This document shows, in pieces, positions 54,588 through 63,620 of a stretch of DNA of 64,000 bases. Numbering within the stretch: position 1 is the first letter of the stretch; every line of letters begins with the position of its first letter. Origin of the DNA: Verrucomicrobiaceae bacterium. GTDB taxonomy: Bacteria > Verrucomicrobiota > Verrucomicrobiia > Verrucomicrobiales > Verrucomicrobiaceae. The translations under genes were made by a program, and so were the position numbers. The notes under the pieces were generated by a model. It was not told the origin of the DNA. It did not search any database and worked only from the letters and a program-made list of their open reading frames with translations. The stretch lies in contig JAIXZA010000008.1 in NCBI GenBank assembly GCA_027489965.1, positions 1-64,000 of the forward strand, written 5' to 3'.

Positions 54588-55337
54588 TCAGGAAAGAGCA
54601 TCGGCGATTTCATCGGCGATCTCGAAGTTGGCGTGTACGTTTTGGGTGTCGTCGTAGTCGTCGAGGACGTCGTAGAGTTTGATCACGGCTTTCGCGGTAT
54701 CAACGTCGGTAAGCAGCGTAGTGCTATTCGGGCGATAGATAAATTTTTGGGAGTTGGTCTGAATGGCCTTCTCGCGCAGGGCCGCGACGACTTGAAAGAG
54801 CTGGTCTGTGGCTGTGTAGATGCTCCATTCATCTCCCGAATCGAGGACATCATCACCGCCTGTCTCCAGGGCCAATTCTGTGGCTGCATCTTCGCTGAGA
54901 TTGCCTTTGGCAAAGCGAATCTCTCCACAACGGGTGAACTGATAGGCCACGCTGCCGGGGTCGGCAAAATTGCCACCATTTTTGTCGAAAAGCACCCTTA
55001 GATCATTGGCAGCTCGGTTGCGATTATCGGTGACGATCTCAACCATGAAGGCGATGCGACCTGGACCGTAGCCTTCGTAGGTGATTTCTTCGATGACGGA
55101 TCCGCCCAGTTCACCAGCGCCTTTTTTGATGGCGCGGTCGATGTTATCATTGGGCATGTTTGCGGCGCGGGCTTCCAGTATAGCTGAGCGCAGGCGGGCA
55201 TTGAGGTCAGGATTCGAGCCGCCATTCTTCGCGGCGATGGTGATCTCCTTGGAGAACTTACCGAAGACGTTCCCGCGCTTGGCGTCGATGACGGCCTTGC
55301 TGCGTTTGATCTTGGACCATTTGTTATGTCCTGCCAT
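54588..55337 (-). CDS. yebC: YebC/PmpR family regulatory protein
   Basis: 249 residues from the ATG at 55337 (MAGHNKWSKIKR), the conserved start of the family; 14 open codons upstream are not used. Three domains: GNVFGKFSKEITIAAKNGG, NDNIDRAIKKGAGELGGSVIEEITYEGYGPG and the C-terminal YRPNSTTLLTDVDTAKAVIKLYDVLDDYDDTQNVHANFEI. Family members bind DNA or help ribosomes through polyproline. Only 21 bases separate it from rho on the same strand. Confidence 0.95.
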   Translation of the reverse strand: MAGHNKWSKIKRSKAVIDAKRGNVFGKFSKEITIAAKNGGSNPDLNARLRSAILEARAANMPNDNIDRAIKKGAGELGGSVIEEITYEGYGPGRIAFMVEIVTDNRNRAANDLRVLFDKNGGNFADPGSVAYQFTRCGEIRFAKGNLSEDAATELALETGGDDVLDSGDEWSIYTATDQLFQVVAALREKAIQTNSQKFIYRPNSTTLLTDVDTAKAVIKLYDVLDDYDDTQNVHANFEIADEIADALS

Positions 55338-55654
55338 GATTTCGCTGACTGAAAGAGTTGTTGGGTAGGCCAGTAGCACACCGCTTGATTGGCGGCGTCT
55401 TCTGACTGGGAGGAATGGGATGTCGGATGGGGGAAGCGGCCTTGCCGCGGTCTCCGCTCATGCCAAGCCAAGGCTTGTCGCAGGATTGGGTTTCGGGAGC
55501 AAGAATTGCCTTTTGAAACCACAGCTCTAGTCACCAGAGCGGACACCAATGTTCACCTGATTGAGAGAACCAGGAACAGCAGTAGTGTGTGGGCTGGAGC
55601 CCGAGCTTGCAAGGTGTTTTTTTCCGAACGAGAAGCTCGGGCTAAACGGGTTAC
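55338..55654. other. 317-base gene-free region between accD and yebC
   Basis: Contains the inverted repeat at 55598-55643 (separate entry), which may be the accD terminator. The rest, 55338-55597, shows no ORF, tRNA or recognisable site other than what a yebC promoter would need; two short purine tracts (GGGAGGAATGGGATG near 55407) are visible. Confidence 0.5.
55598..55643. repeat. Long inverted repeat, REP-like or terminator
   Basis: Perfect 11-base arms AGCCCGAGCTT (55598-55608) and AAGCTCGGGCT (55633-55643) around a 24-base loop that includes seven T. It begins 11 bases after the accD stop on the minus strand. It could terminate accD, but the loop is unusually long and the U-tract is inside it, so it resembles the short dispersed palindromes found between genes in this phylum. 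Whether it recurs elsewhere cannot be seen here. Confidence 0.55.
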
Positions 55655-56491
55655 TCAGGCTGTCTTTGAGGCGTAATTTAAAATGCCTGCCAGCTTTGAG
55701 CGCATGTCTTTACGCTCGATGATGAGATCGACGAGGCCGTGCTGCATCATGAACTCGGCTGTTTGGAAACCTGGAGGCAGGTCGGCATGGGTCGTTTCTT
55801 TCACGACGCGTGGACCGGCAAAGCCGATCATGCACTTTGGCTCAGCGATGATGATGTCACCGAGGGTCGCAAAGCTGGCCGTGACACCACCAGTCGTGGG
55901 GTGAGTTAGTACGGAAATGTAGGGCAGGGAAGCCTGGGAGTGGCGCGCCAGGGCACCGCTGGTCTTCGCCATCTGCATGAGGCTGAGGATACCCTCATGC
56001 ATGCGGGCTCCGCCTGAGGCAGAGAAAACAATGACAGGTTTGCGCTCAGCGGTTGCGGCCTCAATGGCGCGGGTGATTTTTTCACCGACGACGCTGCCCA
56101 TAGAGGCTCCGAGGAAGCGGAAGTCCATGATGGCGAGCAGAACAGGGATGCCTTCGATACTGGCGCGGCCAGTCACGACGGCTTCTTTGAGACCTGTTTT
56201 AGCTTGATAGGCCTTCACTTTATCAACGTAGCCTTTGAAGCCGAGAGCATCGACCGAGTCGATTTGCAGGTCCATTTCCTCAAAAGTGCCTTCATCGACA
56301 AGGCTGGCGATGCGCTCTCCCGAGCTGATGGTGAAGTGGTAGCCGCAGCTAGTGCAGACTCGCAGATTTTTCACCAGGGCCTGCTCAAAAAGGCTTTCAG
56401 CGCAGGAAGGGCACTTTGTCCAGAGTCCTTCTGGCATGTCTTTCTTCTTCTCGCCTAAATCATCGACAGAACGCTTTTTGAAAAATCCCAT
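55655..56491 (-). CDS. accD: Acetyl-CoA carboxylase carboxyltransferase subunit beta
   Basis: 278 residues from the ATG at 56491 (MGFFKKRSVDDLG). Zinc ribbon CPSC...CTSCGYHF near the N-terminus (residues about 28-52), then the crotonase-like carboxyltransferase fold with FRFLGASMGSVVGEKITRAIEAA, FSASGGARMHEGILSLMQMAKTS and LTHPTTGGVTASFATLGDI, standard AccD. It transfers carboxyl from biotin to acetyl-CoA in fatty acid synthesis; AccA is not in the window. Confidence 0.95.
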   Translation of the reverse strand: MGFFKKRSVDDLGEKKKDMPEGLWTKCPSCAESLFEQALVKNLRVCTSCGYHFTISSGERIASLVDEGTFEEMDLQIDSVDALGFKGYVDKVKAYQAKTGLKEAVVTGRASIEGIPVLLAIMDFRFLGASMGSVVGEKITRAIEAATAERKPVIVFSASGGARMHEGILSLMQMAKTSGALARHSQASLPYISVLTHPTTGGVTASFATLGDIIIAEPKCMIGFAGPRVVKETTHADLPPGFQTAEFMMQHGLVDLIIERKDMRSKLAGILNYASKTA

Positions 56492-56624
56492 GGTATGTAT
56501 AAAGAGTGAATATCCCTCACGATAGACTGTCTTTTGTCTCCTCGGTTGGCAAGCCGCAGGAGTGCTGAGGAGCCTCCCCAACGTACATCGGACAGTCTGG
56601 TCGTTGCCGGACGTGAGGGTGAGA

Positions 56625-57431
56625 CTAGCCTCTTGCTGCGGTGATGACCACCACTTTTTCAGCCTCGGCCTCTCGTTTTAATACTTTGGCGCACTCGTGG
56701 GCCGTGGCTCCGGTGGTTAGGACGTCGTCCACGAGCAGGATTTTCTTGCCTTTGAGGACTGGCTGAGTGCTCCAGGGAAATGAACGCCGCAGGGCAAAAA
56801 CGCCCCTTAAATTTTCCAGCCGTTGCTTGCGGTGCAGTCTTGCCTGAGTGGAAGTTTGCCGAGTCCGGCGTAAAACGGAGGCTGTGGGGATGCCTGTGGT
56901 CTCATGAAGCATTCGGCAGAGTTCCCAGCTTTGATTGAATCCGCGTTTCATTTGCCGGAAGTAGTGCATTGGCACGGGTACTAAAAGCCACTCAGAGAGA
57001 TCGGTCTGCTCTAGGCGCGGGTCATTTAATCCAGCTTCTAAGGCCGCAGCCAAGACAGCCCGCAGGGAGATGTCTTTTCCATATTTGAACTGGTGGATGA
57101 GCTCGCGCATGGGGCCGTGTGCCTTGTAGCCTGAGACAGCAAAATCAAAGGCCAGACGGCGGCCATCGCAGTTCGAGCACAAAAAAGCGCGTGTCATGGG
57201 GCCGGAAAAGGGCTCGCCACAGCGGTCACAGTAGGGAGCCTGAATCGGGTCTAGATGATCCATGCATGGCTGACAAAGCCAGGCTTTCAGTCCTTTTCGC
57301 GGAGCCGACTGGCTCAGAGGTAGCTCACAACTGCGGCAGGATCTGGGAAAGACCAAATCTAGCACGTTCTGCCAGCCGAGTGACAGACGCTGTTGGGTGA
57401 TTCCTTGATCTACGGGGCCAGGGTAGGACAT
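56625..57431 (-). CDS. ComF family phosphoribosyltransferase-like protein
   Basis: 268 residues. Four-cysteine zinc region CRSC, CQPC, CDRC and CSNC (residues 35-90) followed by a phosphoribosyltransferase fold with ILLVDDVLTTGATAHECAKVL near the C-terminus. Relatives of ComF are needed for DNA uptake or act in purine salvage (GntX/ComFC); this cannot be decided here. Cassette genes at 9163-15281 are pilin-like, but are far from this gene. Divergent from the GH18-like gene. Confidence 0.9.
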   Translation of the reverse strand: MSYPGPVDQGITQQRLSLGWQNVLDLVFPRSCRSCELPLSQSAPRKGLKAWLCQPCMDHLDPIQAPYCDRCGEPFSGPMTRAFLCSNCDGRRLAFDFAVSGYKAHGPMRELIHQFKYGKDISLRAVLAAALEAGLNDPRLEQTDLSEWLLVPVPMHYFRQMKRGFNQSWELCRMLHETTGIPTASVLRRTRQTSTQARLHRKQRLENLRGVFALRRSFPWSTQPVLKGKKILLVDDVLTTGATAHECAKVLKREAEAEKVVVITAARG

Positions 57432-57518
57432 GCTGGAGGCTACCTTGCCGCAGTTAAAACTAAAATGAAGTTTGAATTTGGGGAAAACCCAGAAACACCT
57501 ACGCTAAGACCCTCGGAT

Positions 57519-58508
57519 ATGACTTTTCACCTCCTCACGCTGTTTTTGATCCATCTCATCATTGCGTGCACGGGTTGGACCATTGCTGCTGAGCCCAAAT
57601 CTGGCATGTGGGTTTATGAGACAGAGACGATCGTTAGCTCCCAGAAGGAACAGGCGCAGCTTTTTGCCTTTTGCCAGGAGCGCCAAATCACCGACCTCTT
57701 TTGGCAGGTGCATTTTGAAAAGTTGCGGACCGGGAGCACCAGACTGAAAGCAGGACCCCTTGATGCGTTGTTCTTGAAGGCCGCGCATAGTCAGAAAATA
57801 CGCCTGCACGCATTGATGGGAGATCCATCCCATACGCTCTCAGCCAAACATGATCGCGTGCAGGCCTGTGTGGATGCCCTTATCAGTTACAATGAAGAAA
57901 ACACGCCTGAGGCACGCTTTGACGGCCTGCATCTGGATATTGAGCCACATGGATTAGCCGAGTGGAAGAAAGCCGATCTTTCCGCGAAGTGTTGCTTGAT
58001 TGCCCAGTTCGTGGAGGTTCATGCCAAAGTGGCCAAGCGCCTGGATGCAGCTGCAACGGGGCTGGTCTTTGGCACGGACATTGTTTTCTGGCTGGATAAA
58101 CTCAATGCTGAAGGAACGCCAATGTATCCAGTTCTCCACGGCGGCGTAACTCAAGATCCAGTGAAGCATTTGTTCGGTATCGTCGATCATGTCGCGATCA
58201 TGAGTTATCGCGGTACGGTGGAGGGGAGAAATGGCAGCATCGCACTCGTTGAGCGGACAATTGACCATGCCGACGTGACCTCAGCGGAAGTCTTTGTCGG
58301 CGTGAAGATGGCCAAGATCGGCCCCGCGATGGAGTCTTATTTTGGGCGCACCGAGGCAGAGATGCAGGCAGATTTGCAACGCGTGGAGTCGGTCTATCGC
58401 CCTCATTCAAGTTATGCAGGGATCGCCTATTTTATGTATGAGGCCTTTAAAGTCATGCCTCGAGGGGCTCACGCACGCTCATCTCGGAGGATTGACACTG
58501 ACTCATGA
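57519..58508 (+). CDS. Secreted GH18-like TIM-barrel protein of unknown function
   Basis: 329 residues from the ATG at 57519 (MTFHLLTLF), which gives a signal peptide ending near IAAEP. The body looks like an alpha/beta barrel: ITDLFWQVHF, KIRLHALMGDP, FDGLHLDIEPHG (a D-G-x-x-x-D-x-E pattern like the GH18 active site), GTDIVFW, VAIMSYRGTVEG, VFVGVKMAK and GIAYFMYEAF. The Glu in DIEP could be the acid. Chitinase or other glycosidase activity is possible but not shown. It lies 28 bases before a histidine kinase gene. Confidence 0.75.
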   Translation: MTFHLLTLFLIHLIIACTGWTIAAEPKSGMWVYETETIVSSQKEQAQLFAFCQERQITDLFWQVHFEKLRTGSTRLKAGPLDALFLKAAHSQKIRLHALMGDPSHTLSAKHDRVQACVDALISYNEENTPEARFDGLHLDIEPHGLAEWKKADLSAKCCLIAQFVEVHAKVAKRLDAAATGLVFGTDIVFWLDKLNAEGTPMYPVLHGGVTQDPVKHLFGIVDHVAIMSYRGTVEGRNGSIALVERTIDHADVTSAEVFVGVKMAKIGPAMESYFGRTEAEMQADLQRVESVYRPHSSYAGIAYFMYEAFKVMPRGAHARSSRRIDTDS

Positions 58509-58536
58509 CTGCGACTGAATTCACTTCTGCTTAGAT

Positions 58537-59718
58537 ATGAGATCTGCCTTTATCGAAAAACTGCTCAAACGCATGGACCGCCTGGAGCCTGGCGAGGTTC
58601 AGGGCTTTGTGCTGGAGTTGATCAAAGAGAAGGGGTTCTTCGAAAAGACCTTTCAGGCGCTGCAAGAGGGCGTCATTCTTTTGGATGCTGAGGCGACCGT
58701 TACTTATGTAAACAGTGCGGCTTGTGTGCTCTTCGGATTTCAGCAAGAGCAGGTGATCGGCCAAAAGCTCACCCAAGGCATGAGAGGATTGGATTGGAAT
58801 GAGCTGCTCATTCCTGGCACGGTGATCAGTCGCGACATGGAGGTGTTTTATCCAGAGAATCGCTATCTAAACTTTTACATCACGAGCATCGACGATGATC
58901 AGCCGCTGGGTTTTGTGATGCTGATTCGTGATGTCACCGAGACGCGTAAACGAACAGAAGAGCAGATCGAAAGTGAGCGTTTGAATGCCTTCACTCTTCT
59001 CGCTGCAGGCGTGGCACATGAGCTAGGCAACCCGCTGAACTCACTGACCATTCATCTGCAACTCCTGGAGCGTCGTTTGAAAAAAATGGGCAAGTCAGGC
59101 GAGCCGATGCGTGAGCATCTGGATGTGGCCACCGGCGAGATTAAACGCATGGACGGCATCATTAGCCAGTTTTTGGCGGCCATCCGACCGACGAAGCCCC
59201 AGCTGCAACGCACCCAGATTAGCGATCTGCTCAAAGAGAGCCTGCGTTTCTTGAAACCCGATTTGGAGCAGTCGAAGGTGAAGGTGAAACTGGATCTGCG
59301 CAACGATCTGCCAGCCATGCCGCTGGATGCAGATCAGATGAAGCAGGCCATTTACAATTTGATCCGTAACGCCAGTCAAGCGATGCCCAAAGGCGGCACT
59401 CTGACAATTACTGGGACGTACAACGACTTTGAAGTGAGATTGAGCTTTGAAGATACAGGGAAGGGTATTTCAGCGGAACAAATGGGCCGTCTGTTTCAGC
59501 CCTTTTCAACGACGCGTGCCGGTGGAAATGGACTAGGCCTGCTCATCGTCCGCCGCATCATTCGTGAGCATGGCGGTGAGATTGACATTGAGAGTCGCGC
59601 AGGCCAGGGTACCCGAGTCAGTCTCTGGTTGCCGTTGGTCGAGCGCAAGGTGCGCCTTTTACAAGCAGGAACAGAAGACTTGGCAGTGATGGACAAAACG
59701 ACTAATCTAAACGGATGA
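58537..59718 (+). CDS. Soluble PAS-domain sensor histidine kinase
   Basis: 393 residues, no membrane segment. A PAS domain (residues 32-140: GVILLDAEATVTYVNSAACVLFG) precedes the dimerisation helix with His161 in GVAHELGNPLNSLTIHLQLL and the ATPase with NLIRNASQAM (N box), FEDTGKGI (G1) and GGNGLGLLIVRRIIREHGG (G2). Histidine kinases of this layout pair with NtrC-type regulators; the next gene is one, overlapping by 4 bases (ATGA). The signal is unknown and may be a cytoplasmic small molecule. Confidence 0.95.
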   Translation: MRSAFIEKLLKRMDRLEPGEVQGFVLELIKEKGFFEKTFQALQEGVILLDAEATVTYVNSAACVLFGFQQEQVIGQKLTQGMRGLDWNELLIPGTVISRDMEVFYPENRYLNFYITSIDDDQPLGFVMLIRDVTETRKRTEEQIESERLNAFTLLAAGVAHELGNPLNSLTIHLQLLERRLKKMGKSGEPMREHLDVATGEIKRMDGIISQFLAAIRPTKPQLQRTQISDLLKESLRFLKPDLEQSKVKVKLDLRNDLPAMPLDADQMKQAIYNLIRNASQAMPKGGTLTITGTYNDFEVRLSFEDTGKGISAEQMGRLFQPFSTTRAGGNGLGLLIVRRIIREHGGEIDIESRAGQGTRVSLWLPLVERKVRLLQAGTEDLAVMDKTTNLNG

Positions 59719-61142
59719 CCGACCTCGCCACTGTTCTCATCGTTGATGATGAAAAGCACACTCGGGATGGGTTACGCCTGTCTCTTGAGGATGACTTTGA
59801 TTGCTACGTGGCAGGCAATGCGGCGGAGGCGATGGAGCATCTGAAAAATGATCAGATCGATGTGATGCTCACCGATCTTCGTTTGGGTGAGGATGATGGC
59901 ATGAAGCTGCTAGAGCAGGCACTCGCTCTGCCCAAGCCACCTGTCTGCATCATGATGACGGCTTATGGCAGTGTGGATACGGCCGTGGAGGCGATGCGCC
60001 GAGGTGCCTATCATTTTGTCACCAAGCCACTGAATCTGGATGAAGTGGAACTGCTGGTGAAGCGAGCTCTGCGCAGCCGACATTTGGAACATGAAAACAA
60101 GGCTCTGAAACAGCAGGTCGAGCAAAAATTTTCTATTGAAGGCATTCTTGGCAAAGCTGATGCGTTAAAGCCGATTCTAGAAACTATCCAACAGGTGGCA
60201 CCCACACGCGCCACCGTTTTGATTGAGGGAGAGAGTGGCACGGGGAAAGAACTTGTTGCTCGGGCTGTGCACAATCTCAGTGGTCGTCCCAAGGCCAAAA
60301 TAGTGACGGTGCACTGCGCTGCTTTGTCAGCTCAGATTTTAGAGAGTGAGCTTTTTGGTCACGAAAAGGGCTCGTTTACGGGCGCTCAAGAGCGTCGGCT
60401 CGGGCGCTTTGAGTTGGCAGATGGAGGCACTCTTTTTCTCGATGAAATCGGTGAGATTGACGCGGCAACGCAGGTAAAACTTCTCCGTGCCCTGGGAGAA
60501 CAAACCATTGAACGTGTTGGCGGTAGCAAGCCCATCAAGGTGGATGTGCGTGTTGTTGCAGCAACAAACAAGGATCTCGCCAAGATGGTAGAAGAGGGCA
60601 AGTTCCGCGAGGATCTTTACTGGCGGCTGCGCGTGGTGACCATTCACATGCCGCCTCTGCGGACTCGAAAAGGGGATATTCCTGTATTGGCCGATCATTT
60701 CCTCAAGGAGTTATCTTCTGCAAACGGTAAGGCCTTCAAAGCTCTGGGTGAAGACGCGCTGCCTCAACTCATGAATTATGATTGGCCTGGCAATGTGCGC
60801 GAGCTGCGTGCAGCCATCGAACATGGCGTGGTGATGAGCAATAGTGGCCGCATCATGGCCAAGCATTTGCCAGCTTATTTGTCGCAGCCTGGCGGACTCG
60901 GCTGGCGGGTGCCTGCGACTCTGGGGGGTAAAGGTGCGCAGAGTGATGAAGCGACCAGCAAAGCACCACTCGATATTCATGAGGCAGAGAAGCATCTCAT
61001 CCTGGAAGCTCTGGAACGCAGCGGCAACAATCGCAGTGAAGCTGCTGAGCTTCTCAACATGAGTCGCCGCAGTTTGCAAAGAAAACTCAAGGAAATGGGC
61101 ATGGTCAGAAAGCACCGGCCTAGAGCGAAAGCGCCGAAATAA
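59715..61142 (+). CDS. NtrC-family sigma-54-dependent response regulator
   Basis: 475 residues. Receiver domain with Asp54 in MLTDLRLGEDDG and K at TKPLNL; AAA+ domain with GESGTGKELVARAVH (Walker A), KGSFTGAQ (sigma-54 contact, GSFTGA in place of GAFTGA), GGTLFLDEIGEI (Walker B), and RREFLx-type RFREDLYWRL; C-terminal Fis-type helix-turn-helix NRSEAAELLNMSRRSLQRKLKEMG. It activates sigma-54 promoters after phosphorylation by the overlapping kinase. Target genes are unknown. Confidence 0.96.
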   Translation: MTDLATVLIVDDEKHTRDGLRLSLEDDFDCYVAGNAAEAMEHLKNDQIDVMLTDLRLGEDDGMKLLEQALALPKPPVCIMMTAYGSVDTAVEAMRRGAYHFVTKPLNLDEVELLVKRALRSRHLEHENKALKQQVEQKFSIEGILGKADALKPILETIQQVAPTRATVLIEGESGTGKELVARAVHNLSGRPKAKIVTVHCAALSAQILESELFGHEKGSFTGAQERRLGRFELADGGTLFLDEIGEIDAATQVKLLRALGEQTIERVGGSKPIKVDVRVVAATNKDLAKMVEEGKFREDLYWRLRVVTIHMPPLRTRKGDIPVLADHFLKELSSANGKAFKALGEDALPQLMNYDWPGNVRELRAAIEHGVVMSNSGRIMAKHLPAYLSQPGGLGWRVPATLGGKGAQSDEATSKAPLDIHEAEKHLILEALERSGNNRSEAAELLNMSRRSLQRKLKEMGMVRKHRPRAKAPK

Positions 61143-61175
61143 TGGCTTGAGTCAATCCACGAACATCCATCCGAT

Positions 61176-62072
61176 ATGTCTGCACTCTATCTACCAGTTC
61201 CACTGCCATCTTTTCTTGTGACGCCACTGGCTGAAACGCACGCGATTGAGCAGGAGCCATCTGCAACTGTTCGTGGCATGGTCGTGCCCGGAGGTTTTGC
61301 GGTTTCGGAGAGCCTCTTATCGAGCTTGCCTAACCTAGAGGTTATTAGTGTCTTTGGCGTCGGGTATGATGGTGTTCCTATTGCTCTCTGTCAGCAACGT
61401 GGAATCCGTGTGACCAATACGCCGGATGTTCTTACCGAGGATGTAGCGGACATTGCCACGGCGCTCGTGCTCATGACAAGTCGTCGTCTAGCTGAGGCAG
61501 AGAAGTTTATCCGCGCTGGTTCATGGACTTCTGGAGCTTTTCCATTAGCCCACGCGTTGCGTGGAAAAACGGCGGGTATTGTCGGACTGGGTCGTATTGG
61601 GAAAGCGATTGCGCATCGCCTCATCGCTCACGGCTTGAAGATCGCATACTTTGGCAGGCAACCGCAGGCTGTTGCCTATGACTATTGTGACTTACTTTGT
61701 GGGCTTGCCCAAAAGGCCGATTTTTTAATCGTTGCCTGTCCCGGTGGCAGCAGTACAAAACATCTCATCAACGCTGAAGTCCTGAGCGCGCTTGGATCAG
61801 ACGGCATCTTGATCAACATTGCCCGTGGTTCGGTGGTGGATGAAGCAGCTCTGATCGCAGCATTAAAGATTGGGGTGATTCGTGGTGCAGGCTTGGATGT
61901 TTTTGAGAATGAGCCACATGTTCCCACTGAACTGATCGATTCAGAAAAGGTGGTGATATTGCCGCATGTTGGAAGCGCCACTCATGAGACACGTCAGGCG
62001 ATGGCACAGTTGGTGCGGGATAACTTAGCGGCCCATTTTGCCAATCAGCCCTTGGTGACTCCCGTCTGTTGA
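61176..62072 (+). CDS. D-isomer-specific 2-hydroxyacid dehydrogenase
   Basis: 298 residues. NAD(P)-binding GIVGLGRIGKAIAHRL, NIARGSVVDEAALI (substrate/catalytic region), GLDVFENEPHVP (catalytic Glu) and PHVGSATHETRQAM (catalytic His). The family includes glyoxylate/hydroxypyruvate reductases and D-lactate dehydrogenases; the substrate is not set by sequence. A tag pattern like this in short 298-residue enzymes is common for glyoxylate reductase-like members. It lies 33 bases after the response regulator and 22 before mobA. Confidence 0.92.
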   Translation: MSALYLPVPLPSFLVTPLAETHAIEQEPSATVRGMVVPGGFAVSESLLSSLPNLEVISVFGVGYDGVPIALCQQRGIRVTNTPDVLTEDVADIATALVLMTSRRLAEAEKFIRAGSWTSGAFPLAHALRGKTAGIVGLGRIGKAIAHRLIAHGLKIAYFGRQPQAVAYDYCDLLCGLAQKADFLIVACPGGSSTKHLINAEVLSALGSDGILINIARGSVVDEAALIAALKIGVIRGAGLDVFENEPHVPTELIDSEKVVILPHVGSATHETRQAMAQLVRDNLAAHFANQPLVTPVC

Positions 62073-62094
62073 CCAACAAACCTCAGTCCATTCT

Positions 62095-62712
62095 ATGTTG
62101 ATGCCCCCGTTCGCCGCTGTGCTTTTGGCTGGAGGTCGATCCCAGCGTATGGGGCAGGATAAAGCCTTTTTAAAATGGGAAGGCGAATGTCTCTGGCAGC
62201 TTCAGTTAGATAAACTTTCAGCCTTGAATCCGAGTCGCCTAATCTTTTCGTGCCGCGAAGAACAACGAGTGCAGTTTGTCTCGATTGATTCTAGGATCGA
62301 ATGGTTTTTTGATCCACAAAAGTTTCAGTTAGGGCCACTGGGGATTATCCACCGTGTGTTGAGAGTCGTTCAGATGCCTTTGATTGTCTTGGCGGTGGAC
62401 ATGCCGCGTATGACAGCTGATTTTATGCGTCAAGAAATCTTGGCAGCGCAGATTTTGGATCGAGGTCTCTTTTATTCGTCAGCTTCAGGATTGGAGCCGC
62501 TGGCTGCGCTCTATGTTCCGTCAATGTTGCCGATCATGGAAGAAGCCCTGAAGGCTGATCAACTGAGCCTGCAAAAGCTTTTGTTGCAAGCTCATGACCG
62601 TGACTTGGTTGATATTCGAATGGCGGCAGATCATCAAAAGCCATTCTTCTCGAACTGCAATACTCCCTCTGAATGGGAGCATGAAAAAGGCAGGTCGGAG
62701 AGACCTGCCTGA
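62095..62712 (+). CDS. mobA: Molybdenum cofactor guanylyltransferase
   Basis: 205 residues. AVLLAGGRSQRMGQDKAFLKWEGECLWQLQL is the MobA signature, binding GTP and molybdopterin; VDMPRMTADF is the metal-binding D-M-P region. It attaches GMP to Mo-molybdopterin to make the bis-MGD cofactor. No other molybdenum gene is nearby. Its last codons contain the hairpin that terminates the opposing sigma factor gene. Confidence 0.9.
   Translation: MLMPPFAAVLLAGGRSQRMGQDKAFLKWEGECLWQLQLDKLSALNPSRLIFSCREEQRVQFVSIDSRIEWFFDPQKFQLGPLGIIHRVLRVVQMPLIVLAVDMPRMTADFMRQEILAAQILDRGLFYSSASGLEPLAALYVPSMLPIMEEALKADQLSLQKLLLQAHDRDLVDIRMAADHQKPFFSNCNTPSEWEHEKGRSERPA
62684..62710 (-). terminator. Terminator of the sigma factor gene, inside the mobA 3' end
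   Basis: On the minus strand AGGCAGGTC (62710-62702) pairs with GACCTGCCT (62696-62688) around a five-base loop (62701-62697), followed by five T (62688-62684). It lies 22 bases past the sigma factor stop (62733) and within the mobA coding end. Confidence 0.85.
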
Positions 62713-62732
62713 TTCGGTTGAAGCTTGAAAGA

Positions 62733-63620
62733 CTATTCCAGCGCAGCTGCCTTCTTTTTCTTTTTGGCACCAGCATTCCGAAGAGCCTTTGGAATCGGAT
62801 CTTCCTTTTTCTGAAGCGCACGACGCAGCTTTCGTAGCGCGATGTTTTGCAACTGACGAATACGCTCACGGGTAACGCCAAACTCCTGGCCCACTTCTTC
62901 TAGAGTGCGTGGTTTTTGACCAGCAAGACCGAAGCGGGCATCAATGATCTTACGCTCACGCTCATCTAGGACGGTCAACAAGCCATCAAGCTGGCTGTGC
63001 ATGTTCTTGTGGCTGAGTAGATCGAAAGGCGTTTGCGCATTTTCGTCACCAACGATTTCACCGAACTCGGTGCTGTCGTCGTCACTGATCGGCGCATCCA
63101 GTGAGGCTGGCCGCATGGAAGCCACCTTGAGCTGACTGAGTTTCGCACGATCGATACCGATTTCTTCAGAGAGTTCATCGTCGGTTGGTTCACGTCCGAG
63201 TTCTTCAGACATGGCCATGGCCACGCGGCGCATCTTACTGATCTTATCCACCATGTGGACAGGTAGCCTGATGGTCTTTGACTGGTTGGCTAGAGCGCGC
63301 TTGATGGACTGTTTGATCCACCAGGCTGCATAAGTTGAAAGCTTGCCACCTTTGTTTGGATCAAAGCGTTCTACGGCCTTCATCAGGCCGATGTTGCCTT
63401 CTGAAATCAAATCCAGAAGAGGCAATCCGTAGTTCGCGTAATCTTGGGCGATCTTTACCACCAAGCGAAGATTCGCGCGGATCATGTGTGAGCGCGCTTC
63501 TGGATCGCCGCGCTTGATGCGCTCAGCGAGATCCACTTCCTGATCGGGAGTCAGCAAATCCGTTTTGCCGATTTCCCGCAGGTAGATTTTAATACCTCCG
63601 TCGAGTTCCATATTAGACAT
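62733..63620 (-). CDS. RpoD/SigA-type RNA polymerase sigma factor
   Basis: 295 residues. Region 1.2 IKIYLREIGKTDLLTPDQEVDLAERI, region 2 from NLRLVVKIAQDYANYGLPLLDLISEGNIGLMKAVERFDPNKGGKLSTYAAWWIKQSIKRAL, region 3, and region 4 TLEEVGQEFGVTRERIRQLQNIALRKLRRAL. It lacks the acidic 1.1 region and the long insert of E. coli RpoD (613 residues), so it is either the main sigma factor of the organism in a short form or a group 2 sigma such as RpoS. A lysine-rich tail (KKKKKAAALE) ends it. Terminator and promoter are listed separately. Confidence 0.92.
   Translation of the reverse strand: MSNMELDGGIKIYLREIGKTDLLTPDQEVDLAERIKRGDPEARSHMIRANLRLVVKIAQDYANYGLPLLDLISEGNIGLMKAVERFDPNKGGKLSTYAAWWIKQSIKRALANQSKTIRLPVHMVDKISKMRRVAMAMSEELGREPTDDELSEEIGIDRAKLSQLKVASMRPASLDAPISDDDSTEFGEIVGDENAQTPFDLLSHKNMHSQLDGLLTVLDERERKIIDARFGLAGQKPRTLEEVGQEFGVTRERIRQLQNIALRKLRRALQKKEDPIPKALRNAGAKKKKKAAALE

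Noticed and set aside
54241..54657. A 138-residue plus-strand frame rich in Ala, Gly and Phe opposite the Rho tail
   Set aside because: It is the antisense of the repetitive lysine/alanine codons and overlaps the rho-yebC junction.
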